A DNA stretch of 64,000 nucleotides from Cyanidiococcus yangmingshanensis (Eukaryota; Rhodophyta; Bangiophyceae; Cyanidiales; Cyanidiaceae). The notes beneath the pieces are model-generated. The model did not search any database. It saw only the letters and a list, made by a program, of their open reading frames with translations, and was not told the DNA's origin. Location: positions 124,001 through 188,000 of the forward strand of contig VWRR01000013.1 of assembly GCA_013995675.1 (NCBI GenBank). The letters run 5' to 3'. The position numbers and the translations under genes are program-made. Shown in pieces: positions 1-9,810 of this stretch; positions within the stretch are counted from its first letter, which is position 1; every line of letters begins with the position of its first letter.

Positions 1-280
1 CCGAAAACATGATCGCGGGATCTCGGAAATGGACAACTCATCGCATCGTTCGAAACCTTGCCCTGCTCCGGCATTGGACGAGGACGTCACTGCTCGCGCA
101 ACGGAATTGGCGATCGCGATAGAGCTAGCCAAACATGAACTAGAGGACGCTCGAAACATGTATGAGCATCATGCACGACTTTTTTATTCAGATCTCTACC
201 GCCTCATGGAGACTGTTTCGAGGGAAATAGCAAACGCGGTGAAGGTGGTAGCGCAGGCCATGCGGAAGAGTCGTTCGTGA
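1..280 (+). CDS. C-terminal part of a helical (possibly BAR-like) protein, 5' partial
   Basis: The reading frame is open from the left edge of the window to a TGA ending at 280. The first ATG is at 29, but codons upstream of it are also open, so the protein may begin outside the window. The visible 83-92 residues are charged and predicted helical, with Ala-, Glu- and Arg-rich heptad-like spacing and the segment YEHHARLFYSDLYRLMETVS. The composition resembles the last helix of sorting-nexin BAR domains, but this is a resemblance only and no motif proves it. It converges with CDC6, whose stop lies 56 bases further right on the other strand. Alternatively it is a small independent helical protein starting at 29. 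Confidence 0.4.
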   Translation, partial: RKHDRGISEMDNSSHRSKPCPAPALDEDVTARATELAIAIELAKHELEDARNMYEHHARLFYSDLYRLMETVSREIANAVKVVAQAMRKSRS

Positions 281-336
281 CTCGCTGTGGTTTCGCGTTC
301 CGCGCCGACGTGAACCACTTGAAAGGGCCGTCCTGT

Positions 337-1780
337 TCAACAGTGAGTGCTGATTGTGGCACATCCGAGCAAGGCATGCAAGCTCGGAATATCACGTAGC
401 GCATCATGTACATCTGCTGGAGCGATTTGCAAGCGGACTCTAGCATTTTGGAGCGAGAGACTCTGTCGAGCACCGCGGGCGGGCGCCGCAGAGTACTCAA
501 CGATTCCATGGTGCCGCAATGAGGTGCTGCATATCTCGTGAAGCGTAGACAAATCCAAGGTCTCCAGGCGAAGTTTCGCGAACAATTGTCGGGCTAGAAC
601 GAAGACTTCACGCAATTTGACGCATGCGGGATAGGCACATTTGGCGAGTACCCAGAGCACGATCTGCTGTTGAGTGGGCAATGATCCTATTGTTTCCAGT
701 GTCGGTGTCGAGTTGGTTTTGTTCCCTAGCCTGGTGACGATCTCATGTAACGCGGCCGGCTCTGGAGACTTGGCATCTGATTTGTGATCGCTTGTAAAGA
801 CCTTTCGGCAAGCACTCAGCATTGCTCGAACGTCCCCTTGATGGGCCGCAGCAACCTTGCGCGCTGCAAGCTCCAGTGCACTCCCATGAACGCCTCCGTG
901 TGCAGCGTCGGATGCCAATCCCTCAACACCAAGTCGTTGCCGGGCGATCTCAACCAAGTCTTGACTGGTATAGGGTGCAAAGATCAGCACGATGGGCACA
1001 GGATCGCATGGAACGCAAAGCAGGCAACGCGCGTTCGGTAAAATCTACCGCATTGGCAATACCGATGACGCAGCATCTTTTCGGAAAGCGCAGTGGAATG
1101 GTGAAAAGCGCATACGCTAAGGAGCGGCGTCCCCGATGAGCCAGCCACAGGTCGACTTCATCGAGAACGAGGCAGAGCGGCCGACGGCTCCTCTGGAGCC
1201 GTTTCCGGAGCAACACGTCGATCAGTCTGCGTGTTGTTTGCGGATGGACGCCCCAGTCTAGTTCGCATACGCTTCTGTATCGTCTGTCCTTGCGCGTAGC
1301 GTCCAGTTTGGTTGCCTCCGAGCGACTCCTCCAGAGTCTGGAATAGAGTACTGACCTGGCGGATACCTGCCATGTTGATGTGCACAGCCTGGATACGTCC
1401 ACAAAAATTCTCGAGAGCACGCTCAACGACAAAGGTTTTCCCGCTGCCAGGAAGTCCAGCGATAAACAGATGCCGAGATGAACCTTCACTTGCGAGGGCC
1501 TCGAGTTCACTCCGGAGCCGGTGAAACTCAAAGGATCGTCCTATGGGTATCGTGCTTGGATCAGAAACCAAACCTTTTGATGCTTATCGACGGTTTTGAG
1601 CTCTAAGCTTGGATCAGGCTTCTTTTCCGACAAGTGAGTACGGCCATGAGCACCAAAACCTTCGACTCGCGCAGAAGCGTCGTCTTCTTTCTGGCCTAAG
1701 CTTGCTACCTGGGTTATAGCTCGCCTACGTTTACTGCTACGAAACACACTATCCACCGTCTGTTGACTCTGTGGCGACAT
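337..1780 (-). CDS. CDC6: CDC6 replication-licensing AAA+ ATPase (three frameshifts)
   Basis: CDC6 loads the MCM helicase with ORC at origins. The start at 1780 opens a basic N-terminal tail (SSKRRRAITQ, NLS-like; an SP site at residues 2-3). The AAA+ core follows: IPIGRSFEFHRLRSELEALA, Walker A GLPGSGKT near 1440, Walker B LVLDEVDLW near 1165, then sensor-1 region IGIANAVDFTERALPAL near 1040. A C-terminal winged-helix region ends at 337 (Cdc6_C type). The homology runs through four overlapping frames, with shifts near 1575, 1290 and 1010. No intron fits, because matching sequence continues directly after each shift. CDC6 is preferred over ORC1 because the N-terminus is short and has no BAH domain. 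Family assignment is strong. Exact residues at the junctions are not determinable. Confidence 0.85.
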
Positions 1781-2406
1781 ACACGATGCCTAACGATTAT
1801 AGCGGTGTTTGAGCTCGTTCTGTTTTGTAAATAATGGCTTTTGCAGCCTACCCTTTCGCTTCCGAAGCGGAGACCGCGCGGCACTACGAATCTGACCGTG
1901 GTCGATCCCGCGCGAGTATTAGGCGCGAGTATAACCGCCGGCTGGAATCGGCGCATCGGTGTTTTCGCTTCGACTCGTCTGCTCGAGAGGACTTTTTTTC
2001 GCCGAGCCAGACTTGCCTTTTCGAGAAAAGACCTGTTTTCCTGGAAATTGTGGTCGATATCTATTCTGATATAAAAAGGGTTCAATGCGTCAATCAATTT
2101 GCCTGAAATTCGAGCCAGAAATTCCTGATCGTTGATAACCGGCGAGAAACCTTGCTAACGGAGCTCGCCCTGCGGTAGTCACCGCCCACTCCACCGCTCC
2201 TATTCCCTGAATTATTTTCGCATCAAGGCACGACAAGCTTCATCATTGATTAATGCCCTGACTGTGACGAGTGCAGTATTGACATGAATTCTTTTTCACA
2301 TGAGAGGATCGTTCGGGTTCCAGGAGAACGCGTTGATAATCGAGGCTCTCAGAGGTCTTGAGCTTTGCCCGGAGTCAGCTCTTTGTGGCTCGACCTGAGC
2401 CCAGAA
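1781..2406. other. Intergenic region upstream of CDC6; no gene supported
   Basis: This stretch separates the CDC6 start from the 3' end of the PDCD2-like gene. Short open frames exist on both strands (for example 1834-2106 +) but show no recognisable domain. It contains several CGCG-rich hexamers around 1905-1935. I do not call them E2F sites because the TTT part of the consensus is missing. Confidence 0.5.
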
Positions 2407-3352
2407 TCATTGCAATTCTATTTCTGTGGCGTCGCATCCATGGACACAGCGATAAATATCAACAGATTCGACGTCATCGCCGATGGCTTCGCTCCGCGGC
2501 GAAGGCGACGAACTTGTTCCCACCAATCGTTGGAGCAGAAATATGCATTTCTGAACAAAGATCTGCAACTCGAACGACATCACTCCTCCGCATTGTTTGC
2601 AGCGCTTCTCTGTTCGCGCTGCATGATCTCGTTGCATGCAGTTCTGAAAGACGCAGCGGCACTTGGGCCCCATAACGAGCACACTGACGAGGACATCGCT
2701 CGAGACGCAGCCTGGCCTCGTTTACGAGTACATCATCATCCTCCGAGTCCGACGTTAGTCCTTCCTCATCGTACGATGCCTCTGGCTCCTTTTGCCAATC
2801 CAGCCCAAGGCTTTCTTGAACAAATTCTGACCCTCGCTGAGTTTCTTGGGCACACTGGGCATCGAAACCACTAGTCGTGGGTTCAAGTTTCAGTTTCGTT
2901 TCAAAGGCCACACTGGCAGAATCCGCCGCCTGCTGGTCGAGATCCCTCCAAAACTGAGCGAGAGCCGCAGGTTTCTCTCTCAACGGCCGTGTCGCTCGGG
3001 GCATAGGCCGGACCTCTGGACAAAGCGGGTCCACCAAGAAACTGACGCACCGCCATGTGGAGGTTGCAACAGCAGCTTGCGTTCGCTCTCCTGAGCTGTC
3101 TTCCGCTTGTCGCATAAAAATGCAGAACAGGCGTTCTCCGAAATTTCTTTCAGACAGCGATTCCTTGGTATTTTTAAAACTAGCTGGCACGCGAACCTGC
3201 AAGAGCAGCTGGAATCCCTGCCGTTCGAGGTCTCGCAGCGTTTCCCCCAGAGCACCGCTTGCCATGGAAACTGGTTCGCCACCGATACGGCTCCCGTTTC
3301 GCCGACCGGGGTGTGCCGTCGGTGTCAACAGCCAGACTCCGGTGGTCCTCAT
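2407..3352 (-). CDS. PDCD2/PDCD2L family protein (Tsr4-like uS5 chaperone), one frameshift
   Basis: PDCD2-family proteins (yeast Tsr4) are dedicated chaperones of ribosomal protein uS5 (Rps2). The N-terminal half carries the family hallmark SRIGGEP (family: SKIGGxP) near residue 22, followed by the LLLQV strand and RLFCIFMRQ. The C-terminal PDCD2_C part has RCPRQCARYG, then the CKQCGG zinc pair, FELQIF and VDIYRC. The two parts lie in frames offset by one base. Removing one G of the CCCC run at 2668-2671 (plus strand) would join RYG to PKCRC, so a one-base surplus is the simplest explanation. The start at 3352 is the first ATG that leaves the hallmark intact. Some N-terminal zinc-finger cysteines of the animal proteins are absent. 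It is transcribed away from the rubredoxin gene. Confidence 0.7.
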
Positions 3353-3593
3353 CTCCAGAGATCACTGCCAGGAGACAATGCTGCTCGGCAACAGCTCGCT
3401 CGCCAAAGCCGCAGTTCGGATTTCTTGCTTCGCAGACGCGCGTCCGAAAACGGTGAGCCGAGGCGTCACGCATCCTCCGAGTCACATCGGCAGTCCTGTT
3501 AACTTGACCCGCAACGAGTGTCAGCTAAACGGGTTTAGACTTCTCTCTCAGTTTTATCGGGACTTCTTTTTTCTGTAAAATTGGACGAAAAAT

Positions 3594-4289
3594 ATGTGGA
3601 TGTTCTTAAGGTACAGTGGTTTCGTGCGGCCGCTGCCGCGTAGAAGGGCAACAGCTTGCACCTCTCAGCAGAGAAGCGTAAGCGGCAGGTCGCCTCCTGT
3701 GCCAAGTCGGTGTCAACGTCTCATAGTGCTTGCAAACGCTGCTGAGGAGCCCAAAAACGCATCACAAAGAGATAACTCGCCTCCAATTGGAGGCGAGTCC
3801 CCCGATCTAGGAGTCGTTTCGGGCAGAGCAGCCTCTGATTCTGGCGCCGATATAGGCCCGACGGAAGCGGAAACAGGGCGCTCCGCTCCCGGTAGCACAA
3901 GCACTGGGGCAGAAACCGTACCGCGGCAGCCTCGAGCACAACAGCCTCCGATAGGTCCGCGGCGCAAGAAACCCAACGTTGATGAATACGAAGAGCTCGG
4001 CAGCGCCGACATCGATCCGAATTCAGCCTATGAGATTTGGCCTGGAAGCTGGATGTGTGTCGACTGCGGTTGGGAGTACACCACGGAGGCGTTTGGAACT
4101 CCGTTAGAACTGCAGCCTGAAACCTTCCGTTGCCCTCAATGCGGTGCGCGTAAACGCCGCTTTGCAAAGAAACTAGGCAGCAAAGTCGCCATCACCCGGG
4201 ATACCAGCAACTTGCCCATATTCGTCATGAGCTTTTTGGGACTTTTGGCAGTGATTGCCTTTGGAGTTTGGGCTGCGAACAAACTTTAA
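3594..4289 (+). CDS. rubA: Plastid rubredoxin with C-terminal membrane anchor (RubA/RBD1)
   Basis: RubA-type rubredoxins are membrane-anchored one-iron proteins of oxygenic phototrophs, needed for photosystem assembly. The 231-residue product has three parts. An N-terminal extension rich in Arg/Ser/Pro begins MWMFLRYSGF, a Phe-containing red-algal-style transit peptide. An acidic Pro/Gly-rich linker follows. The rubredoxin domain (about residues 130-195) has the CVDCGW and CPQCGARKRRF knuckles. One C-terminal transmembrane helix (about 208-228) ends at NKL. Order and anchor match cyanobacterial RubA. The PDZ domain of plant ENH1 is absent. A perfect 24-base palindrome lies in the linker codons (3775-3798). 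The frame stays open for 157 codons after the TAA. Confidence 0.85.
   Translation: MWMFLRYSGFVRPLPRRRATACTSQQRSVSGRSPPVPSRCQRLIVLANAAEEPKNASQRDNSPPIGGESPDLGVVSGRAASDSGADIGPTEAETGRSAPGSTSTGAETVPRQPRAQQPPIGPRRKKPNVDEYEELGSADIDPNSAYEIWPGSWMCVDCGWEYTTEAFGTPLELQPETFRCPQCGARKRRFAKKLGSKVAITRDTSNLPIFVMSFLGLLAVIAFGVWAANKL
3775..3798. repeat. Perfect 24-bp palindrome inside rubA linker codons
   Basis: Twelve bases (3775-3786) are followed directly by their exact reverse complement (3787-3798), centred on AATT. It encodes the SPPIGGES part of the linker. The symmetry is read directly from the sequence. A DNA-binding role or selection on it is not shown. Confidence 0.75.
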
Positions 4290-4814
4290 GCGTGCGCTTC
4301 GAACACGCTTCCTCGAGAGGAACCCAAAGGACCGCAGAGGACAATCTTGTCCAGTTCTGAACGAATTCATTTCCTTCGACGCGCGAAGCGTTCGATTTCG
4401 CGCGTCTGCCGTCGCGTTGCGTCTGGCTTCATTGCTTCTGTCGTTCGTATTGTTACCGCCGGTGAGCGGTGGTCGCGTTTTGCACAGGCAGCACAAGCTC
4501 GGCAGACCGTGCCTCAGGGAACTGCTGTCTCGTCTTTTGAGAACTTTGTAAATCGGACAAGTGAACCTCTGGGTTTCAAAAAGAAGGCAGCGATCTTTGT
4601 CGGTTTGGCTTGTTTGTCAATTCTGGCAGCGTGGCCTAACCCCGAGAAGCCGACCTCTGCTTGTGTGTCCCAAACTTTCTCTCTGTGCCTTACCTATAAG
4701 TGCGTGGAGACGCGAAATCGAGAAGTACTTTTTCGCTCTTTCCGGCCTCGGTCTGCGGACTAGAAGGACGAAGCGCAGGTGTCGCACATTGAGCCCTTCT
4801 GCGGCGAATGGAAA
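4290..4814 (+). other. rubA-PP1 spacer with long in-frame open stretch after the rubA stop
   Basis: After the rubA TAA the same frame remains open to a TAG at 4761-4763, about 157 codons, with no ATG near its beginning. The stretch encodes a basic segment, then GFKKKAAIFVGLACLSILAA, a plausible transmembrane helix followed by WPNPEKP. It could be a small plastid membrane protein whose start is hidden by a base error, a readthrough extension, or chance. I know no family match. The rest of the spacer is the presumed PP1 promoter and leader. Confidence 0.25.
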
Positions 4815-5822
4815 ATGGGCCACGATGTGGACAATATCATTGAGCGGCTCTTGGATATAAGGGGGCGTCATGGCAGGCAAGTAAGTCTCGTGGAAGACGA
4901 AATCAAATGGCTCTGTTTTGAAACGCGTCGAATTTTGCTGGAGCAACCGATGCTTCTTGAAATCGAGGCCCCCGTCAAGGTGTGCGGCGATATCCATGGT
5001 CAATATCAGGATCTACTACGTCTTTTTGATTATGGTGGGTATCCCCCAGAGGCAAACTACCTTTTTTTGGGCGACTATGTGGATCGCGGCAAGCAGTCCT
5101 TGGAGACGATTTGCCTTCTTATGGCCTACAAGATTCGCTACCCTTGCAACTTTTTCATCCTCCGCGGAAACCATGAGTCAGCCAGCATCAATCGAATATA
5201 CGGCTTCTACGACGAATGCAGACGAAGGTACAATGTGAAACTCTGGAAGACGTTTTGTGACGTGTTCAACTGCCTACCGGTCGCTGCGATTGTGGATGAA
5301 AAGATATTTTGCTGCCACGGAGGCCTCTCGCCGGAGCTCTCCTCTATGGACCAAATTCGCAATATTGCGCGGCCAACCGATGTGCCGGACCAGGGACTTT
5401 TGTGTGACTTGCTCTGGAGTGATCCAGATAAGGACGTGAAAGGCTGGGGAGAGAACGACCGTGGTGTGAGTTTCACCTTCGGCCCCGATGTCGTGAAACG
5501 CTTTCTAGAGAAATTTGAGCTTGATCTAATCTGTCGCGCCCATCAGGTTGTCGAGGATGGATATGAGTTCTTCTGTGATCGTCGCCTTGTAACGATATTT
5601 TCTGCCCCGAATTACTGTGGCGAATTCGACAATGCCGGAGCCATGATGAGTGTCGATGAGACGCTCATGTGTAGTTTTCAGATTCTGAAGCCTGCCGATA
5701 AGAAGCCCAAGTTTGGAGTCTCCGCTGGAGCATCAGTGAACCCTGTTGTCTCGAATTTTACCGGAAGCAGTATTCCCCGATCCATCACACCGCCGCGACT
5801 TCCCACTCGAAAAAAGAAGTAG
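4815..5822 (+). CDS. PP1: Serine/threonine protein phosphatase PP1 catalytic subunit
   Basis: This is a type-1 metallophosphatase acting on Ser/Thr-phosphorylated targets, directed by regulatory subunits. All catalytic motifs are present in order: GDIHGQ, GDYVDRG, RGNHE, the HGG loop, and the [11 protein letters not shown] loop that confers toxin and inhibitor binding in the family. The tail contains SITPPRLP, equivalent to the CDK-phosphorylated TPPR site of animal PP1, and ends in RKKK. The ATG at 4815 gives [17 protein letters not shown], the usual PP1 beginning, with a length of 335 residues (family about 320-335). The frame also extends upstream without an ATG. The gene is intact and intronless. 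It follows rubA on the same strand. Confidence 0.95.
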   Translation: MGHDVDNIIERLLDIRGRHGRQVSLVEDEIKWLCFETRRILLEQPMLLEIEAPVKVCGDIHGQYQDLLRLFDYGGYPPEANYLFLGDYVDRGKQSLETICLLMAYKIRYPCNFFILRGNHESASINRIYGFYDECRRRYNVKLWKTFCDVFNCLPVAAIVDEKIFCCHGGLSPELSSMDQIRNIARPTDVPDQGLLCDLLWSDPDKDVKGWGENDRGVSFTFGPDVVKRFLEKFELDLICRAHQVVEDGYEFFCDRRLVTIFSAPNYCGEFDNAGAMMSVDETLMCSFQILKPADKKPKFGVSAGASVNPVVSNFTGSSIPRSITPPRLPTRKKK

Positions 5823-7501
5823 TCCTGGGGCGTTCTAGAGCGGAGCTATCCATTTGTGCTCGTTGATCGCCAAATGACACAAGCACAATATAGGTGGCAG
5901 TGCATGTAGATGAATGGGTTTTCGGTGCTCAGACTCTCATTTCCTCAGTGCCGCCGAGGTAGGAGTTGGGGATCCGGTTTCGATCCGGAGGCACACACTC
6001 TTGCTGCAATTGGCACCATAAACAGAAACTCCACGGGTTCTGTATTCTGTTCTCTTCTATGCTTGTGACTTTTGCTGGGACGAATCCTCTGTTATACTCG
6101 GCGCTGGACATGCATAGATGCAACTCGGGAAACCTAGTAAATTGCCGAAAGGCCAAGTTCGGCTCTGCTGACCGGTTCACCACTCCATAAAGATCGTGGC
6201 ATCTGTAGCTCGTCCAGAGGGCGCCATAGGAAGATCAGCTCAAAAAGGCACAGCGCGCTGCATACGAACGTTCCCTGCTGCGACGGGAGGGTTTGGACCC
6301 GAGACGTTTGATGCACCTAAACGCTTTGCAGGAGTGATACGATGCTGGACCTTTTCTGGGCAGCGAACCCGGATCAACCGGAACGGACGAGAGCAAGGCA
6401 AACTATGCCGGAAAGAAGGCTGCGGCAGGGAAAAAGCTTGCCTAGAGACAAAATCTAGAGAGAGTGGGGAGTCGGAGGCGGGACGGCTCGTAGGACAGGG
6501 CGGAACCCTGGTCGCGCGTGTTCTTCCATAGATACGTTTGATAGTGTTAAACGCCACGAATCCCCCAGGCGCGAAAGGAAATTGCACGGAAAAGCCAAGA
6601 GCCAGCTGCTTTTCCTCATCGAATGAGGAAAGGAAAACGGTTTCAAAAATTCCCACCAGGCGCAGAACACACACCCAAGGTGCATGGCTGGGCCTGGGGC
6701 ATGCCCGACGCAGCAGGACCCAAAAACAGGACCGCTGCGAGAAAAGTGTTCGGATTCAGCATACTGTCACCCATCGGAGAACCTCATCTGGGCAACAACC
6801 GACACTGCGCAAGTATGAAAAGAACAAGAAAGGAAATAAAATGTTCGCGGCGAGGCTTGCGCGCCGGTGCCATGGGCGCGTCCGGATCTATTGAACTGCG
6901 TTCCCGGGCCGTATGCCGTCCCTCATTGACACCGTTCGTACCGACAGGTGCAGCGCTTCCAAGAATGAAACCAGCCCATTTTCGACTCTGCCTCTCGATC
7001 AACACGTGGTCGCAGCCATGATGCACTTTGCTGGACGGAGATCGCGATAGCACCGCTCTGAGCGACTGTTTCGGTTCTTGGCCATCCTCGCTGTAAAAGG
7101 GATGCGTCTGAAATAGGAGCATCAAAGCCTTGCCTCTGCTGCATGGATGCAGAGGGTGCTCTCCGTCAGGCCCTGAAATACGGTTGCGTCTTTTCGCTGA
7201 AGCGACATGTTACTATAACGGCAGATTTTAGGTATGTTCCACGGAGCGATTACGACTGGGTATGTGCCCAGTCAGAACGGCGATCCGCGAACGATACACC
7301 GAGGCGTCTGGCTGCCGTTCCGGATCAGTTGGTGTGTCTTGTGCAGTTCGCTCACTGGGGCACTTGAGAACAAACTGCGTAGAACTTCTGGAGTCGGATC
7401 CCTTTGTCAGTTTTACAATGTTTTGAGTGATTTGGGTCCTGTCAGGAAACTAGTGGACGTCTCGGCAGCAGCGCTGACGTCGCAACCACGGATCTAGACG
7501 A
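5823..7501. other. 1.7-kb interval without a supportable gene
   Basis: Many short overlapping open frames occur on both strands (for example 6240-6674 -, 6623-7021 +). None shows a domain, a signal sequence or a believable start. A direct repeat of GATCCGG flanks TTTC near 5970-5990. It superficially resembles a tRNA T-arm, but the loop order is wrong. A non-coding RNA or a frameshifted gene cannot be excluded. Confidence 0.45.
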
Positions 7502-9058
7502 ATGGAAAACACGGGTTCGAGTGTTGCAGCTGATCAAGCTCTTACTGCACCCTTGGACACAGAACTAGCTGAATCAATATCGAGTCGACTCGAGCAGCTA
7601 CTAGGAGTTGATAGTCAAGACCAAAGGCTGTTCGCGCCGCTGGTCTTCGCACTGCGTCACTCGTCGTCTGAGGGCGAGCACCTGTCGGCGCGCTTGCAGT
7701 CGCTATGTCTTCAAATCGAAGCGTTGTTTCTTCCCCGAGTTTTGCAAGGGTTGATCGGCGCAGAAGAGAGAGACGAACATAGCCAACTAGATGAGAAACT
7801 CTTCATTGACGATCCCACTCGTGAACTCAATACAGTGGTAAAGGCACTCACGCAAGCGAGTGGCCAGTTGCATACCTGGGCTCAAACGGAACCGTCAAGC
7901 TTGGAGCGATTCTCAAAGCTGAATCCGGATATACGGAAAGCTCTGAGACTCTATTTTTTGCAGTTACTTTGTTTCGGAAACGCGCTGGCGACAGGGGGGA
8001 AACTGGAGACGCTGCAACTCGTTTCTCCTCTGTGGAGCGATCGACAAACGGCATTATTTTACGCTCTGTTTCGTGATTTGATTCGCCTTTCGAAATTTCT
8101 AGATGAAAATAGCATCCGGATTCCAGAGCCGTATCTCTCTAGCCTCGAAAAGGTCCAAAAAGTTATTGCAGAACACGTTGTTGCAACTCGGCTGATTGCC
8201 CAGCTCGAAACTGATCCTATCGGCGTTCACGACAACGAAATCGATATCTGCCGAATGCTACGCGATGCAGATCCGAACAGCTTCGGAGAAGTGGTGAAAA
8301 AGGTGACATCCATTCTCCACATGATTGGAAATAGAGTACTCATTGAGGCCGCCGCGGTTGACCGTGACTGGTTGTTCACCTTACGCTGGAATCATGCTTG
8401 CATGGTGTACGTTTATAGGCTTTTAGAATGTTGCTTTTCATGGCAGGAGAAGCTAAACGGCCTGCAGGAACTATTTGGCGACACTGATGTTGAGCTCAAG
8501 GCGCCCTCGGACATGGAGGGAAGGGGCACAGCTGCGCTGGAGGGGATTCTACGCGCGTTTGATATTGCGCTGTCCACGGGAGCCAAACCAGTTATTGCAA
8601 CAGCTGACCCAAGCGCCTTGAGCTTTGAGCTTGCGTGGAACGATGAACCGAAAAACCCCGTGCAGACACACGGAGAAGATCGTCTTAGTCGCTTCTCTCG
8701 CGACTTTGAGGCATTGAGAAGACGTCATCAGGCGTCGCGGGAGCGCGTGCGACAACAATCTTCATCTGGTGTCCTAAGGCAACAGTCTGGTGGAGAAGGG
8801 CAAGCTACCTCTGTGGAGGCACATACGGAAGCGGGGGCTTGGCTATCAACAGAAAATCTCGTTGAGTATGTATGCGGAAACGCGGCCCAGATTCGCAAAC
8901 GCTTAGATGCCCAAGGTCGGCTAACCCCAGCGGATTGGTATTCAGGCGGAATTCGGCCGGTCCTTCGATCACTCGAGTGTTCGAGAGCGTCTCTGGAGCT
9001 GACTTGGATCACCGATGCGCGGCGACGTCTGGATGCACACTTTGCTCGGAGCTCATGA
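7502..9058 (+). CDS. Unrecognised 518-residue helical protein
   Basis: An intact frame from ATG 7502 encodes 518 residues. I do not recognise the family. The sequence is mostly helical, with leucine-rich amphipathic stretches (residues 20-90, 100-260), no signal peptide and no clear membrane helix. A charged low-complexity segment with ERVRQQSSSG and repeated QQS lies around residues 420-445. A final conserved-looking block contains TPADWYSGGIRPVLRSLE. The helical bundle plus variable linker is reminiscent of tethering or vesicle-docking subunits, but that is only composition. It is the sole gene between two long spacers and is transcribed convergently toward the MFS transporter. Confidence 0.75.
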   Translation: MENTGSSVAADQALTAPLDTELAESISSRLEQLLGVDSQDQRLFAPLVFALRHSSSEGEHLSARLQSLCLQIEALFLPRVLQGLIGAEERDEHSQLDEKLFIDDPTRELNTVVKALTQASGQLHTWAQTEPSSLERFSKLNPDIRKALRLYFLQLLCFGNALATGGKLETLQLVSPLWSDRQTALFYALFRDLIRLSKFLDENSIRIPEPYLSSLEKVQKVIAEHVVATRLIAQLETDPIGVHDNEIDICRMLRDADPNSFGEVVKKVTSILHMIGNRVLIEAAAVDRDWLFTLRWNHACMVYVYRLLECCFSWQEKLNGLQELFGDTDVELKAPSDMEGRGTAALEGILRAFDIALSTGAKPVIATADPSALSFELAWNDEPKNPVQTHGEDRLSRFSRDFEALRRRHQASRERVRQQSSSGVLRQQSGGEGQATSVEAHTEAGAWLSTENLVEYVCGNAAQIRKRLDAQGRLTPADWYSGGIRPVLRSLECSRASLELTWITDARRRLDAHFARSS

Positions 9059-9810
9059 ACATACATGCCTCCATCAAGTGTGCATGCTTGAGGAACTGCC
9101 TTCGTTTCGCTCTGTCCTGCTTCGAGGGCGGCGATACAGGGACTACCGGACGGCAGGACCATGGCTTTATCTAGGTGTAATCATTCTGCACTCTTGTGCA
9201 GATAGAGAGCAGTTTCGATTCGTAGCGAATGGGTTCCGAAGATGAACGAGGCGCCTTGCTCGTGCTTATATAACACCTCTCTGGCGCAGCTGCGGTTTAC
9301 ACAGGGTTTGGTGCTTGCTCAAGTTTTCGTTTTCCTGTCGTGGAGCCATGTTCGACAATATACGAACGGGCTGAACGCAATATAAATGGTTTCCGCGACG
9401 CTACATTGAGACTTTCCCCTTGGATTAAGCGTTTCTGAGAACTCTCGCGCTATAAATGAACAGCTCTTTCTGGAAGCGTACAAGCAAAAGGATCGCGCCA
9501 ATCCGAATCGTTCAAGTGCCCATTAGGCGTGCAGAACGATCAAAAAATGAGCGGTCGTCTAGTAAAGCCACGAGAGTTGCGGAACTGGCCCAGACTCGCT
9601 CACCTTTCGAAGGTCAATTCAGCTGGAGGATCTCAGTAGTCAGGACCCCGATTGAGGTTTTTGGCACTGCACAATTATTCGAGTCGCCACGCTACGGCGG
9701 CCTCTGGTGCAACAGCACGACTCTTAGCACAGGCCAGCTCGACCTGATCACATCATGCAGGTGTTTCGATGCTTCCACAAAAACTGAGGCATGTGCGCCA
9801 CGATACTGTC
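9059..9810. other. Convergent spacer with a TATA-like element; no gene supported
   Basis: The spacer lies between the 3' ends of the 518-residue gene and the MFS gene. TATATAA occurs near 9267 and TATAAATG near 9450. The latter sits just before an ATG at 9456 opening a 124-residue frame that runs antisense into the MFS 3' end. That frame has no domain and I do not call it a gene. A small RNA transcribed from the TATA-like element is possible but unproven. Confidence 0.35.

Noticed and set aside
1900-1940. E2F-like CGCGCG motifs upstream of CDC6
   Set aside because: The TTT half of TTTSSCGC is absent. CG-rich hexamers alone are weak evidence.
5965-5995. Possible tRNA T-arm (TCCGG, 7-base loop, CCGGA)
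   Set aside because: The loop reads TTTCGAT, shifted by one from the required TTCRANN, and no acceptor or anticodon arm pairs nearby.
7501-7530. GGGTTCGAG like a tRNA B box
   Set aside because: It lies inside the intact 518-residue coding frame and has no cloverleaf.
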